Shown here: positions 1 to 10,302 of the stretch, piece after piece
How positions within the stretch are numbered: the stretch's first letter is position 1
How the letters are laid out: the number at the start of each line of letters is the position of its first letter
DNA from: Rhyzopertha dominica
Lineage: Eukaryota; Arthropoda; Insecta; Coleoptera; Bostrichidae
Direction: 5' to 3'
Assembly (NCBI GenBank): GCA_025024175.1
Contig: QCXZ01000003.1
Coordinates: 52,718,023-52,782,022 of the forward strand
Length of the DNA: 64,000 nt
Notes under the pieces: model-generated
Database searches by the model: none
What the model was told of the DNA's origin: nothing
Seen by the model: only the letters and a program-made list of their open reading frames with translations
Made by a program: the position numbers and the translations under genes

Positions 1-605
1 CGTTAAACAACATTTCCCTAGAAGCTCAAACTAGAGTAAAACAATGGTTTCTTAGTAACAAGTTGTCTGGGAATTCATACAAAGCATAGCGACTTGTATT
101 TTCTTTAACCTTACAATTTTTTTAGGTTCCAACGAAAATGTATTAGAATTATTGCTAAACTAGGATATCTGGATGTTTGTCACAATTTATTCAAAAGTCT
201 CAAAATTTTAACTGTTCCATGTCTGTATGTATATCAATGTCTTATCTTTACTCATATGCACATATATGAATATCAATTGTCAAACCACAGTTATGCCATC
301 TGTTGAAAGCAGACTTTCTTGGACTCAGCAGAACTCGTAACAGCTCTGATTATTATTGTGTCAAATTCTATAACGTTTTACCTGGCCATGTTAAACACCT
401 CGATGTAACAAATTTTGAGAAGTATATTGAATCAGTGCTTTTAGATGGTGCTTTTTATTCCTTTGATAAATACATTTTTATGTCTATCACCTCATAGGGG
501 GAATAAAAGCTTAATCTTACTTTACCTTATATGTAAACATATGTATAAGTTTTTGATGTAAAATGTTAGCACAAATATGTATTATTATTATTATTATTAT
601 TATCA
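1..605 (+). pseudogene. 3' end of a Jockey-clade non-LTR retrotransposon (decayed)
   Basis: Remnant of a reverse-transcriptase ORF. Bases 3-89 read LNNISLEAQ...WFLSNKL, the palm-to-thumb segment of Jockey-type RTs. Around 207-300 another stretch reads LTVPCLYVYQCL, a conserved C-terminal block. Bases 303-497 end in VKFYNVLPGHVKHL...FYSFDKYIF before a TAG stop, matching the usual '..YN.LP..I....FYS..EF' terminus of this clade. The blocks are in disrupted frames with stops between them, so the copy is dead. A short 3' UTR with an AATAAA at about 501 leads to an (ATT)n tail at 580-603, as expected of a target-primed element. Its 5' part lies outside the window or is truncated. The clade call rests on remembered motif patterns and could be the related CR1 group. 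Confidence 0.65.
580..603. repeat. (ATT)n microsatellite, probable retroelement tail
   Basis: About eight copies of ATT directly follow the decayed Jockey-type 3' UTR, so this is probably the element's 3' tail rather than an independent microsatellite. Confidence 0.8.
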
Positions 606-789
606 AGTTCAAAGGCTGATCGATTCACGTGCGTCATCTCCATAATACTAGTGTTTCATTTAGTTTACAGAAGGTGGAAAAAAGGTAAGTCTTTATAAGC
701 AGTGGTCATGTACTTAAATTCGCAATTCATTTGCCTTACTTTCAAATCCTTGTTGTTGATTTTGTAAAATGTTAAACGTGGTAGGTATA
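606..789. other. Anonymous AT-rich sequence
   Basis: No coding signal, repeat end or RNA fold that I recognise lies between the Jockey-type tail and the next inverted-repeat element. Confidence 0.6.
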
Positions 790-977
790 GTGTGCGCCAG
801 GAAAGAAGTCGCACCTTAGTAATGTAACATCATCCACAATTTGAACGGAGCGAACCCCATGGGTGGGCCGAGCTAGCCTGAAATTATGACTATGAATAAT
901 AGCGGGCACGCCAATGATTTAAATGTCTCGCGACAATTTTGGTCCCCACCACGCCTACCTTATTTCCTGGCGCACAC
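790..977. repeat. Short inverted-repeat element (MITE-like)
   Basis: The left end GTGTGCGCCAGGAAA (790-804) is repeated inverted at the right end (TTTCCTGGCGCACAC, 963-977). The roughly 188-bp unit has no coding capacity. The flanks (ATA / ATT) give no convincing target duplication, so the superfamily is open. Confidence 0.45.
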
Positions 978-1314
978 ATTATTTATCTATTCCTGCAGTT
1001 AGCTACAGATTACGAGGTATTTTGCGAGTATTTGTGGAGGTAGTGTATTATATGCTAGTACAAGCACATGCTTGTAAAGTACCGCGTAATAATGTCTTTA
1101 AGTGATATAAAAGAAGTACATTATTACAGTTTATATTCCGTTGTTATTCTGGATGTTGTTTGGAAAATGAGTAATAATTAATAATTACATACTAATTATC
1201 GATTATATCTAAGCATATAATTACGACTTCTTACACACTTAACCACATTACCGCGACAATAACTGCGTGTCGGGAATATAAATGTGGTTATTAGAGAGAT
1301 TACAGTAATAGTAT

Positions 1315-1809
1315 TGTCAAATACGGAATTTACTTTAAATTCATTTTACTAGATCGTTCCACATTCTAGAACAGAACGTTTACTAATTATGTCAACATCT
1401 TTGTGTCATTGTACTTTCCTCTGGCACCAAGTATAGGTAATGCTAGCGATGCATCACGACGTATTAGCGAGTTGGGTATAAATACGCCGATAAATCAATC
1501 GTGAATAACTAGGAAATAATACCGCACAATATACCTAGATAATAATTTTCCCTCTAGCAGGAGTAAGCCCTCGTAGCACATTGTAAGTAACAAAGGTAAA
1601 ATATTCAATTGTCATTGTAATATATTTCTGTGTGATATAATTATTAATATCTGTATAATGTCTATTTATTTATAGATCTCTATGTTAGTAATTAGTTGTG
1701 CAGAACCTACGTCGTATCTCTTCTGCCTTCGCCCCTAGTTATTTGATTCAGGTCTTCTCAGGTAATCTTTAGCACAAAGGCACATAGCCGAAGACAGAGG
1801 GTTGTGTCA
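1315..1809 (+). repeat. Old solo LTR related to the 7.7-kb composite element
   Basis: This 495-bp block starts TGTCAA and ends TGTCA, and aligns along its length with the 492-bp LTR at 7731-8222. Shared landmarks in the same order are a TATAAATA box (1477-1484), CAGGAG followed by TTGTAAGTA, an AT-rich 3' splice-like end at 1675, and CCTACGTCGTAT before TTCTGCC. No primer-binding site follows and no polypurine tract precedes it. The four flanking bases are GTAT and GTTT, a possible decayed duplication. I infer an ancient solo LTR of the same family. Divergence is substantial (indels throughout), so it is much older than the copy at 7.7 kb. Confidence 0.6.
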
Positions 1810-2624
1810 GTTTTTGTAGTTAGCTCCTCTTAGTAGAAATAAAAAGAGTAGAATTCGGTGCACCGAATGACGATTGTCGTAGTGAAACACGCAATTGAAC
1901 TGTGCTCTGAGTTTTTATTTGTATTAAATGTAATGAACAAGTGGTTGATGTAGTTGTGTTTAACCAGTATACCTGAGCAGATAGCAGCCGAGCGCAGCCT
2001 GTAGCAGCAAAACCGTTGACTAACATAATAATTACGCATGTTGCAGGTGCATGATTANCAATAGTCATGTTTACTATGTATCAAAATTGGCATTAGATAA
2101 ATTAAGCANAAGGTAAAGGCAATTTAAAACCANACTTGTGCCATAAAGTGTAGCAGTATCCGCCTCATAAAGGCGATAATCCCAGCGTCGGCCCCTTTTT
2201 TTATACAAGTTTTTTGCTTAACACCAGCTCGGCTATTTAAACATACGACGAGCATCTTTTGAAGTGGCTGCACATCCTCGGGGTGCGTAAAATTTGTTTA
2301 CTAATTTAATAAACCTGGTGTTCAGGTAAGTTCCAGGTTGGGAGTAGGCATGTAATTCTATTGTATGTTTTTTTACATTATGTTCAGTTGCTTAAATAAA
2401 CGCTACACCGATACGTCTTCCTGTGAAAACCCCTAACTTCGTTACAAAAGCAAGCGAGGATAAGCTAGTAGGTTATAGACCGCTTTTACCCAAGCTTAGG
2501 AAAGCCCGAAATACATCGGTAGAGAAATTTTAAAGTGAATGGACAAAATGTCAAAATTATCATTACCTGTATGACTTATAATGATTATAGAATATTTTAA
2601 TGTTTTTTTTGCAGGTAAATATAT
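1810..2624. other. Anonymous sequence with three ambiguous bases
   Basis: No gene or element end was recognised. Ambiguous bases lie at 2058, 2109 and 2133. Short open frames on the minus strand (about 1820-2068) have no recognisable motif. Confidence 0.5.
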
Positions 2625-3095
2625 TGTTACGAATACGGGGTTCAAAAACTGCAGATTTCTGACTAAACTCCTTTTATTTCATCACTACTATCAAATACAC
2701 TAAGTCTAAATACAGCCAGTTCAAAACACCACTATTTTCACACCATTAATTCATAAACCACTATACTGTACACACTTGCACTAACAACACCTGTTTCACT
2801 AAGCCTCTCGCTCGCTCGATAATCGCTATTCGAATTTACAACTACCTACTCTCGCGCTTCTCTCTGTCGGGCTATTTATACTCCCCATCGAAAATTTCGG
2901 AAGGGACATCTAGGCGCTCTCGAAACTTCGACAAATCGAATTTTCTGGAGTATTTTTGGTATTGAGATTTTCCTGCCACCTGTTTGTAGCTAGGATAACC
3001 ACCTGCAGTGTCCTAGCGCACCGCGAACACTGTAATTGTCACCTTCGACCGGTATTTGAACCCGGTACCTTTTGATTACTAGTGACAAATGTGCC
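2625..3095 (-). repeat. LTR-like promoter segment, minus strand
   Basis: Read on the minus strand, the block has TATAAATAGC (2871-2880), then an AATAAA polyadenylation-type signal (2673-2678), and finishes ATTCGTAACA at 2625, the order expected of U3-TATA-R-polyA-U5 in a Gypsy-type LTR ending in CA. The upstream (right-hand) boundary was not located, and no PBS or coding region is attached, so this is a solo or truncated LTR. The right end given is approximate. Confidence 0.4.
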
Positions 3096-3113
3096 AGCCA
3101 CCGTATTATTAAA
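3047..3113 (-). pseudogene. tRNA-like / SINE-head remnant
   Basis: On the minus strand a B-box-like GGGTTCAAATACC (3051-3063) sits inside a small T-arm-like stem (ACCGGGTTCAAATACCGGT). Upstream lies ACTAGTAATCAAAAGGT, resembling an anticodon arm, and GTGGCTGG, a weak A-box match. The cloverleaf is incomplete, so this is a tRNA-derived SINE head or tRNA pseudogene rather than a working tRNA. Confidence 0.35.
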
Positions 3114-3147
3114 TCCCTATTCAAATTCAAGGTCAAAGTAGCATATA

Positions 3148-4092
3148 CAGGGTCCGCCATCTAAAACTCCCCAGGCTCGTATTTTCTTTATTTTTTTACG
3201 TACAACCTTAAGTTATATGTCAAATTGTAAGTCTTTTTAAACTCTTTAAAGATAACTTGGCGGGTGTTCAAAATATTTTTTGCACATTATCATATTTTGT
3301 ATTTAAAGTTAATTTTTGTAAATATTTCTTAACCTTACCTCGTATAATAAATATTACTTCACAGTTGAATGCCGACTTTTGTCTTCTTCAGTTTGTGTCA
3401 TTACCATGTATGCGTAATTTTCAGTCCTTCTTAGTGAAAAACAAGAAAAACCAGTCGCCGCCATGTTCTATAAATAGGGTTGTTCAGAATTTTTAAGTGT
3501 TAGTTTAGTAGCTTATTACGGTACAAATTATACCTACATGTCCATCGCTGCACACAAAACCCCAAAATTTTAAGTAACTTTTAAATAAATCAAGTACAAA
3601 GTTCGTTCTAAAGACAGAGAGGCTAGAAAATAAAACCCTGCGACGAGGTTGTACTTGATTTATTTAAAAGTTACCCAAAATTTTGGGGTTTTGTGTGAAG
3701 CGATGGGTATGTAGGCATAATTTTACCATAATAAGCTACTAAACTAACATTTAAAAATTGTGAACGGCGCTATAACAAAACATGGCGGCGACTAGTTTTT
3801 CTTGTTTTTCACTAAGAAGGACTAAAAATTACGCATACATGGTAATGACTCAAATTGAAGAAGAGAAAAATCGGCATTCAACTATAAAGCAATATTTATT
3901 ATACGGGGTAAGGTAAAAAAATGTTTACAAAAATTAACTTTATTTGCAAAATATCACAATCCGTAGAAAAAAATTTTGGACACTCACTAAGCTATTTTCA
4001 AAGAGTTCAAGAAGACCTACAATTTGACATATAACGTAAGGTTGTACCTAAAAGAAAATACGAGCCTGGGGAGTTTTAGGTGGCGGACCCTG
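3148..4092. mobile_element. Fold-back element, family 1 (Tc1/mariner-type ends, TA flanks)
   Basis: The 945-bp element begins CAGGGTCCGCCATCTAAAAC and ends with the inverse (GTGGCGGACCCTG), each end next to TA. Left arm 3148-3599 and right arm 3649-4092 are inverted copies over almost their full length, with a loop of about 49 bp (3600-3648). The arms nearest the loop (GTACTTGATTTATTTAAAAG) are nearly perfect. The outer arms have drifted with small indels. No transposase is encoded. Open frames inside, such as 3257-3496, are incidental. TA duplication and CAGGG ends suggest mobilisation by a mariner-like transposase (inference). A transcript crossing it would form a very long hairpin. A fragment of this family lies at 30245-30530. 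Confidence 0.8.
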
Positions 4093-7000
4093 TATATGTC
4101 AAAATTTTTATAATTCGTCTAGAAAGAGACTACTTATTAGTAAAACTAATTACATAACCCTATTGGTTAATAAAAGTGCTTGACCAAAGCTTTCAATCAC
4201 AGGAAGAGTAAAATTAAATATTAGATATTACGTATCTGGTGAACTACAATATAGTAACGAGACGCATTCCAGTACCTTTATATAGACTTTTCTCTCCCGG
4301 AATTACCCCATAAACCCGACAAGAAAACCCACTTTCAAAATCTACTACATTTTACTCCAAGTAATGGGTAATTTAGTAGAAATATAGTAATTAAGGTTAG
4401 CGACGCCGCTTGTTCTAGCGCGACCCTTTGCAGCCATCGAGCCGCGCTAAACAGAGATTTCAGAACTAAACAGATTGCGGCCAAGTGTCAATACCAGACC
4501 TCAAATATACAGCCGATATATAGACTGCCGTCTGTTCTCAAGGTAGAGAGGTTGTTAAAGGCGAGCATCTTGTGTAAAAGGGGCTATCCGTATGCGACAC
4601 TTCAAATAGTGTAGTATTTCTATCTCTGACACATTCAAGAACGTGAAGAACGTCTTTTTCAATAAAATGAAAATTGTATTGCATTAAATTCTCACTATTA
4701 GGCAAAAGTTTAATGAAAATGATTACTCTGTGTTTGTTTTCAGGCCGCAGATATATACCTACTGTAAAATATTATGATTGCATTTGTTGATATATTTGTT
4801 TCGTCGGTTAAAAGAATCAGCGAGAGTAAGCAGTTGATGGTCATTGACAAAGTGCGGTACGTAAAACCGTAATGAACATGAAGGAAGGTATGAACGAGAT
4901 GAATGTGATGTGCAACAGCTGCAGTTTCAAAATTTCCCGCATCCTTATACTTACAACCAAAGCATCTGCAAGTTCTCTCCTAAAAATATCAGGATGTTTC
5001 TCTATCGTTTATCTTATTTAACGTAATTTATTTTGCTTCTACGTTAATATACCTGAAAAACTAATAAATCCAGAAGCAATTCGTGACTTGTTTGTTCCTG
5101 TTTGTATCTGGTAAAGTTGATACTAAAACCCTACATTCTTATATGCAGAATATGTTCAATAATAATGCTACGTTTTACTACAGAAAAGTTGACGACGCAC
5201 GACGTCCACTTCATTATTATTTGCGACATATTAATATTTTGTCGACATTTTATGCATTTTGCAAGAAAGTGGAGAGGCTTTAATTTACCGACAACCAACC
5301 AAGAAAAAATTTAACGCATACAAAACGCTTGTGTAAGATATGTGTGCACATTTCCCCAGATTTAAATTATTTTAAAGAACCAAAAATAAACCTTAGAGTT
5401 GAGTAACTTATAGAGTATACAGTATGATATTGTACAAGACCAAGACATACACAAATAGTATGCTCTAATATTGTCAGTTGATCTTGTGAAACGTTCTAAA
5501 ATACATAATGTTGATTTAGATCAATATTGTTACATAAAAATTTGAGGCTAGACTTACTTTCGGCAGCGTTTGGCCGATATCTCATGCATGGATCATATTT
5601 TCAAATAATCCGGGTTGTAGATCATATTATAATTTTTGTAGTGTCCGCTGCTCCTATGCCAACCGTTTGCATTGTTTGTTACTTCGATTTGATACATTTG
5701 TGATTGACTGTATTTATATTTTTTCTTTCTCAATGACATGTCTTCTGTAACGTGTTAACGCATTTACGTAAACTGTGAAATGGAAGAATGACTAATGTCA
5801 AACATCTTGTGTGTACAAGTTTTTAAATAAATTTATTATTATTATATTATTAATAACTACGTTAGCTAGCACCATCAAGGATAAGTAGTTATACGGGTTC
5901 TGTTACGGGGAGTGGGGCTGACAAATTCAGCTTATTGATATTTCAAGAACGAACTTGTATAATTATTTAACTTGGTGTTAGTCTTAACTAACCGCATACG
6001 GTAGCGGTGCTAGGTGGTTGCATAGTATGCATAGTATTCAGTGACCTTACGTTATATATGACGGATGACATGCACAACAACCTAGCCTATAAGCTACTTC
6101 TACTGACAGTCTGTACATTTCAGTCATCTCGACGCTTGTATGACGATGTATGATAACATCTGTATTGCTTCTTTTTTGTGGAACTCTTTCTAGTATAGAT
6201 GAATGATAACTTCACAAAAGTTTAGAAGATAAAACATAAACAGAGCAAAATGAATTGTGACATTTTTCAAATACAAACTGCACGAGACAGTCAGCAACGT
6301 ATGAAGTCTTGCTAAGGTTGCTGTTGCCTGATGATATGGACGCTTCTTCAGGTGATTTCTTATGGTTTATTCACCCCCCTAGTGTAGGTATCGAGTCACG
6401 CACCAACCTTTTTCTAAATTTTAAAGCGCCTTTAAGAGATTTCAGATTGTCATGCCATTTCGCATACAAGAGGTAATAAATCGCTTCAGCCAGTGTAGTA
6501 TCTCCCGTGAGGCACTTTATTTTACTCGTCTTCAAGGACGCTTAATCGCCATCGCACCGGAGAAAAATGGAAATTAGGAGAGGAGCGATAAGGCCGGAAA
6601 ATGAAAAATGCACTCTTTAAATTTTACAGAACTTTGCACGGTCTTTCAGATTACACGAATTGTAGAAACGTGAAGGTTTGGAAATAGTAAGAGTAATATA
6701 GTACGTATGGCGCAATTAAGTACCACATGAGTATGTGTGTTGAAAACAGTCACTGTCGTTCAATTTTTTTCTATTTTCTGTAATGAAAGGAGACTACCTT
6801 GACGTACCTATAAACAATCTAATATAACTAGCGGAATAAAACTACTTATAAAATACGAATGTCTATAAAAAATATATCTCTGTAGAGTATTTTGATTATG
6901 TGTTGTGCTCATGGGTGTAGATACATCCACAATATTTATTGAATAAATTCGTTTCTAGCTGAAGTATTTCTTCATAAACTCAACCTGGCAAATAATATAT

Positions 7001-7248
7001 TATACAGATATATTGTGGTATATCTATCAAAATGTGGAGCTGCGTCATCCAACTGACATAACATTTTCACCCTTCCCTTCTCTGAAATCAATTTCAGTAA
7101 TCTCTGCAATTCTTTTTTTTTAATTTACATCTTAAGATTAGGATTGCCCAATAAGATTATTATTAAGAACACTATACCAAATATTCACCTAACAGTAATA
7201 AAAACTTATCTCTCTAGTTTCAGTAATTAATTAAATACCTGTAATTAT
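4093..7248. other. Anonymous intergenic DNA, about 3.2 kb
   Basis: I see no conserved domain, RNA gene or complete element here. The AT-rich stretch at 5820-5860 (AATAAATTTATTATTATTATATT) resembles the tail of an old non-LTR element, but no coding part is attached. Short open frames at 5083-5314 have no recognisable motifs. Confidence 0.5.
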
Positions 7249-7556
7249 TGTAACACCCGCGAGCTATGTCAACAGGAAAAGACAATTTTGTGTGTCATAA
7301 CGCATACCTTGCAAGACCGTGTATATAAAGCTGTTATAAACATAAATAAGTACCGATTTGTAATCCAAACAATAAAACAATAATAAAATTATATCGACCG
7401 GAACTAGCGGTATAAATAACTATATGTAATTAAGAATAAGTTAATTGTGGCTAAGCCCTGTGATAAATGAATATTCATGTAGTGTGAAATAAATAGTTTG
7501 TACAACCCTCAGGCGTCTTCGTCGGGTCTTCCCGCCTGATGGACCAACACGCCACA
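7249..7556 (+). repeat. LTR of a second LTR retrotransposon
   Basis: The block starts TGTAACACCC and ends CGCCACA (TG...CA). Inside are TATATAAAG near 7322 and AATAAA near 7488, in promoter-then-polyA order. It is followed after two bases by TGGTGACCCGAACGC (7559 on), which looks like a tRNA primer-binding site. I therefore read it as a 5' LTR followed by about 170 bp of internal sequence, into which the composite element at 7731 later inserted. No partner LTR was found in the window. Confidence 0.55.
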
Positions 7557-7558
7557 AC

Positions 7559-7573
7559 TGGTGACCCGAACGC
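7559..7573 (+). promoter_or_regulatory. Primer-binding-site-like sequence
   Basis: TGGTGACCCGAACGC lies two bases after the LTR end. It begins with the TGG required to pair with a tRNA CCA end. The exact tRNA cannot be named from this stretch. Confidence 0.45.
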
Positions 7574-7730
7574 ACTATAAAAAACCGCTGCAAATTGAAT
7601 CAGTACTTCCACATCCAATTGTCAAGATGACATTTACGTTTTCATTTCTTACACTGTACGATTAGTAAACAGATTTTGAGCATTTTGTCTCTCTACACAT
7701 TTTTTCTAAGGCAAAGTCCTCGAGATATAT

Positions 7731-8222
7731 TGTCAAACAGAGAATATTTTCCAAATTTATTTCTATTCAATTCAACTATAATTCTTAGTTCACTTCATGG
7801 TTAACGTCAGTATCAGCATTTTTATGTTCAATGCACTTCCCGTGAACGGCGGATTATGCGCTAGTTCAGCAGTTTACGCGTCGTACGATCTATGTGACGT
7901 ATACGCTTATTCTAGTATAAATAGTGCAAATAATCTATCATAAAGCAGTCTAATACTTAGACTCGAAGACCCCCAGGCAGGAGCTGACCTTCGAGCAACA
8001 ATGTAAGTTCCAAGAATGTTTGATTACTTTTGTCTTTATTAATGTTTTATTACTTACTCCATGTACATGTGTTTATTTTACAGATTTAGCTTTATGTTGT
8101 TAAAAAATTATTATATTAAAGCGACCTAAGTCGTATAACTCCTGCCCTTGTCCCAAGTTCTGTTACAGGTTCCAATCTTCGGCAACGCAAACAGCGCGCA
8201 CCCTAAACCCCAGGGTGCGACA
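7731..8222 (+). repeat. LTR1 of the composite element
   Basis: Starts TGTCAAACAG and ends GGGTGCGACA. It holds TATAAATAG (7916-7924) and, downstream, an intron-like segment with GTAAGT at 8003 and TTTTACAG ending at 8083. It differs from the other two copies at only a few bases, for example CTATC versus CAATC near 7935. Confidence 0.85.
8003..8083 (+). other. Intron-like segment inside the LTR
   Basis: AATGTAAGT and TTTATTTTACAG are near-consensus donor and acceptor signals 81 bp apart, downstream of the TATA box and therefore in the transcribed leader. The same signals occur in the other two copies and, about 93 bp apart, in the diverged LTR at 1583-1675. Splicing of the leader is inferred, not shown. 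Confidence 0.4.
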
Positions 8223-8225
8223 TTG

Positions 8226-8241
8226 TGGTGGAGGCGCCGGG
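8226..8241 (+). promoter_or_regulatory. Primer-binding site of the composite element
   Basis: TGGTGGAGGCGCCGGG begins three bases after LTR1. The first 13 bases recur next to the inverted LTR2. The partner tRNA was not identified. Confidence 0.55.
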
Positions 8242-8930
8242 TAACAAAATCTGGAAATACGGGGTTTTTACCATTTTTAAGGGCTTCTTGAATAGTTACC
8301 ATACTGACGTGGTTGAATCTCCTTCGTTGCTTCCTATAAAACCTAGCAAATGGACATTAATTGTTAACAAAATTAATAAATAAGTGCAGAATATTCCTTC
8401 CGTGATAGCTAATCTGTATAAAAATTGCATTATTGACCTAAGACGTATGTAAGGGTGGGCGGTAGGGGTTCTTTGGGAAGGGGGGCAAACTTACTTTTTC
8501 CTCTTCTACGGTGTCCTGTGTGGCTTTCTGATGGCGTACTTTGCGCTGCATGTCGTCATGGTGCCTGTAAATGGTTAGTAACGGGGAAATTTTGCTATAA
8601 AATTGATCGGCATTTTTGGCACCAGACTGAAAAACTTGCAGAGTCTCTGTTTAGGCAACGCAGAAAGCCATATTATGTTAATGGAATTAGTTGACTCCTC
8701 GGGCACCACATGTCTCGAGTGGCAAGCCACCGTCAGTAACACCGGAATTAATTCACCCCTCGGACACCATCGACATTAGGCTTTCTTTGTAACCATAACT
8801 AAGTCCCTTTCTAAGTTCCAACTGGCAATGATTGACCCTCCAATGCCTTTCTTTATCATAGCAAGGTAAAAATTGGAAATTAAGGAAATGTATGTTTTTA
8901 GGTTGACGGGTTGAACGCTAATGGACCTTC
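8242..8930. other. Internal sequence between two facing primer-binding sites
   Basis: Non-coding as far as I can see. An open frame at 8455-8694 has no recognisable domain. The two PBS-bearing ends face each other here, so an inversion breakpoint should lie within this stretch or in the repeats at 8932-9024. Confidence 0.45.
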
Positions 8931-8931
8931 A

Positions 8932-9024
8932 CCATAATGTCGCGTTGGGTACTTCGGGATCGAAAGGGCTTCCGCCACAATGTCGCTCTGGGTACTCAGG
9001 ATCAAAATGGCGCCTCCACCACAA
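8932..9024 (-). repeat. Tandem repeat of the LTR-end/PBS module
   Basis: Read on the minus strand from LTR2, GCGACATTGTGG recurs with a 43-44 bp period: at the true LTR junction (9019-9030), at 8975-8986 and, with changes, at 8932-8943. Each unit repeats the last six LTR bases, a PBS-like GTGGNGGARGC and a GATCCYGARTACCCA-like tail. This is a three-copy tandem duplication of the PBS region. The open frame spanning it merely translates the repeat. Confidence 0.6.
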
Positions 9025-9516
9025 TGTCGCACCCTGGGGTTTAGGGTGCGCGCTGTTTGCGTTGCCGAAGATTGGAACCTGTAACAGAACTTGGGACAAG
9101 GGCAGGAGTGATACGACTTAGGTCGCTTTAATATAATAATTTATTAACAACATAAAGCTAAATCTGTAAAATAAACACATGTACATGGAGTAAGTAATAA
9201 AACATTAATAAAGACAAAAGTAATCAAACATTCTTGGAACTTACATTGTTGCTCGAAGGTCAGCTCCTGCCTGGGGGTCTTCGAGTCTAAGTATTAGACT
9301 GCTTTATGATTGATTATTTGCACTATTTATACTAGAATAAGCGTATACGTCACATAGATCGTACGACGCGTAAACTGCTGAACTAGCGCATAATCCGCCG
9401 TTCACGGGAAGTGCATTGAACATAAAAATGCTGATACTGACGTTAACCATGAAGTGAACTAAGAATTATAGTTGAATTGAATAGAAATAAATTTGGAAAA
9501 TATTCTCTGTTTGACA
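9025..9516 (-). repeat. LTR2, inverted middle LTR
   Basis: Exact inverse counterpart of LTR1 and LTR3 with the same 492-bp length. It carries private changes, for example GTATCACTCC instead of GTATAACTCC. A PBS (9009-9024) and a polypurine tract (9517-9533) flank it, both on the minus strand. Confidence 0.85.
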
Positions 9517-9533
9517 TTTGCCCCCTTCTTGAA
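9517..9533 (-). promoter_or_regulatory. Polypurine tract next to LTR2
   Basis: Minus-strand TTCAAGAAGGGGGCAAA abuts LTR2 and is identical to the 17 bases before LTR3. Beyond it the two sequences diverge at once. On the plus strand the junction is the small palindrome TTCTTGAAATTCAAGAA, a likely inversion or template-switch point. Confidence 0.65.
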
Positions 9534-10302
9534 ATTCAAGAATTTTTACAAAAGGCAAAAAGGAAATAATAACTTAATAACCAAAGATAATTTTAAACTT
9601 ATTGCTGCTAAAAATTATATTTTAAGGCCTAACGTTGAAATTAATGTAAAACTGATAAATTTCTATCCCAAAGTAACATTAAATAATTCTGAAAAATTCG
9701 AATTTAGAGAAAATAAAAATAATTCCTTAAGAAAAGATATTATTTGTGAAGGCTTAACAGTAATTGGAAATAATCTGTACATTAGATTAATCCGGAGGAG
9801 TAATACACGTCAATTTATTTTTAAAGGTACTGTTTTGGGTTACTTGCACAAAAAGTGGAAGGAAATTGGCTTATATTCTTNAGTTTTAACTGTAACCGAA
9901 GCGTTAGATAAAGTTAGTACTAAGGAACAGAGTTGCCAAAGGGATAACACAAAATATCAAATTTCTGGGGCTAACGGAGCTAATCAATTTTGCAACAAAG
10001 AAAATTTATCTTTATATCGGAATAATATATGCAGTAAATTTAATGTGAAAGCCAAAGAAAACTATTCATCCAAAGGCATTCCTAAAAATTATTGTAAATA
10101 TCGTAAAAGGAGTCAAAAGTGTCATTTAGGGCGTAGAAAATATGTATCCAGGCAAATAGGCATGTGCAGTAAAGCGGGAAGATACTTGGGTTCAGTAAAA
10201 GAAATGTACAATAAGAAATGCATGAGTATCAGAAATACAGATAGAGAGCAATATTTAAGTAAATATAGGGGACATATGTATAAAGTAAGAAATAGAATAT
10301 AG
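9534..10302 (+). pseudogene. Decayed LTR-retrotransposon polyprotein fragment
   Basis: An open frame continues on the plus strand from the antisense LTR2 edge to a stop at 10300-10302 (about 255 codons after 9534, one ambiguous base at 9881). The first half reads IAAKNYILRPNVEINV...TVIGNNLYIRLIRR...FKGTVLGYL. This resembles the beta-rich, dUTPase-like segment found after the aspartic protease in some Gypsy-type Pol proteins. The second half is Lys/Arg/Asn/Cys-rich and unrecognised. No protease, RT or integrase motif is present. The apparent start codon lies inside the antisense LTR and is fortuitous. The assignment is tentative. Confidence 0.35.

Noticed and set aside
8921..9121. Open frame with repeated HHNVA..TSGSK peptides
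   Set aside because: It translates the three-copy PBS repeat and then runs antisense into LTR2; not a gene.
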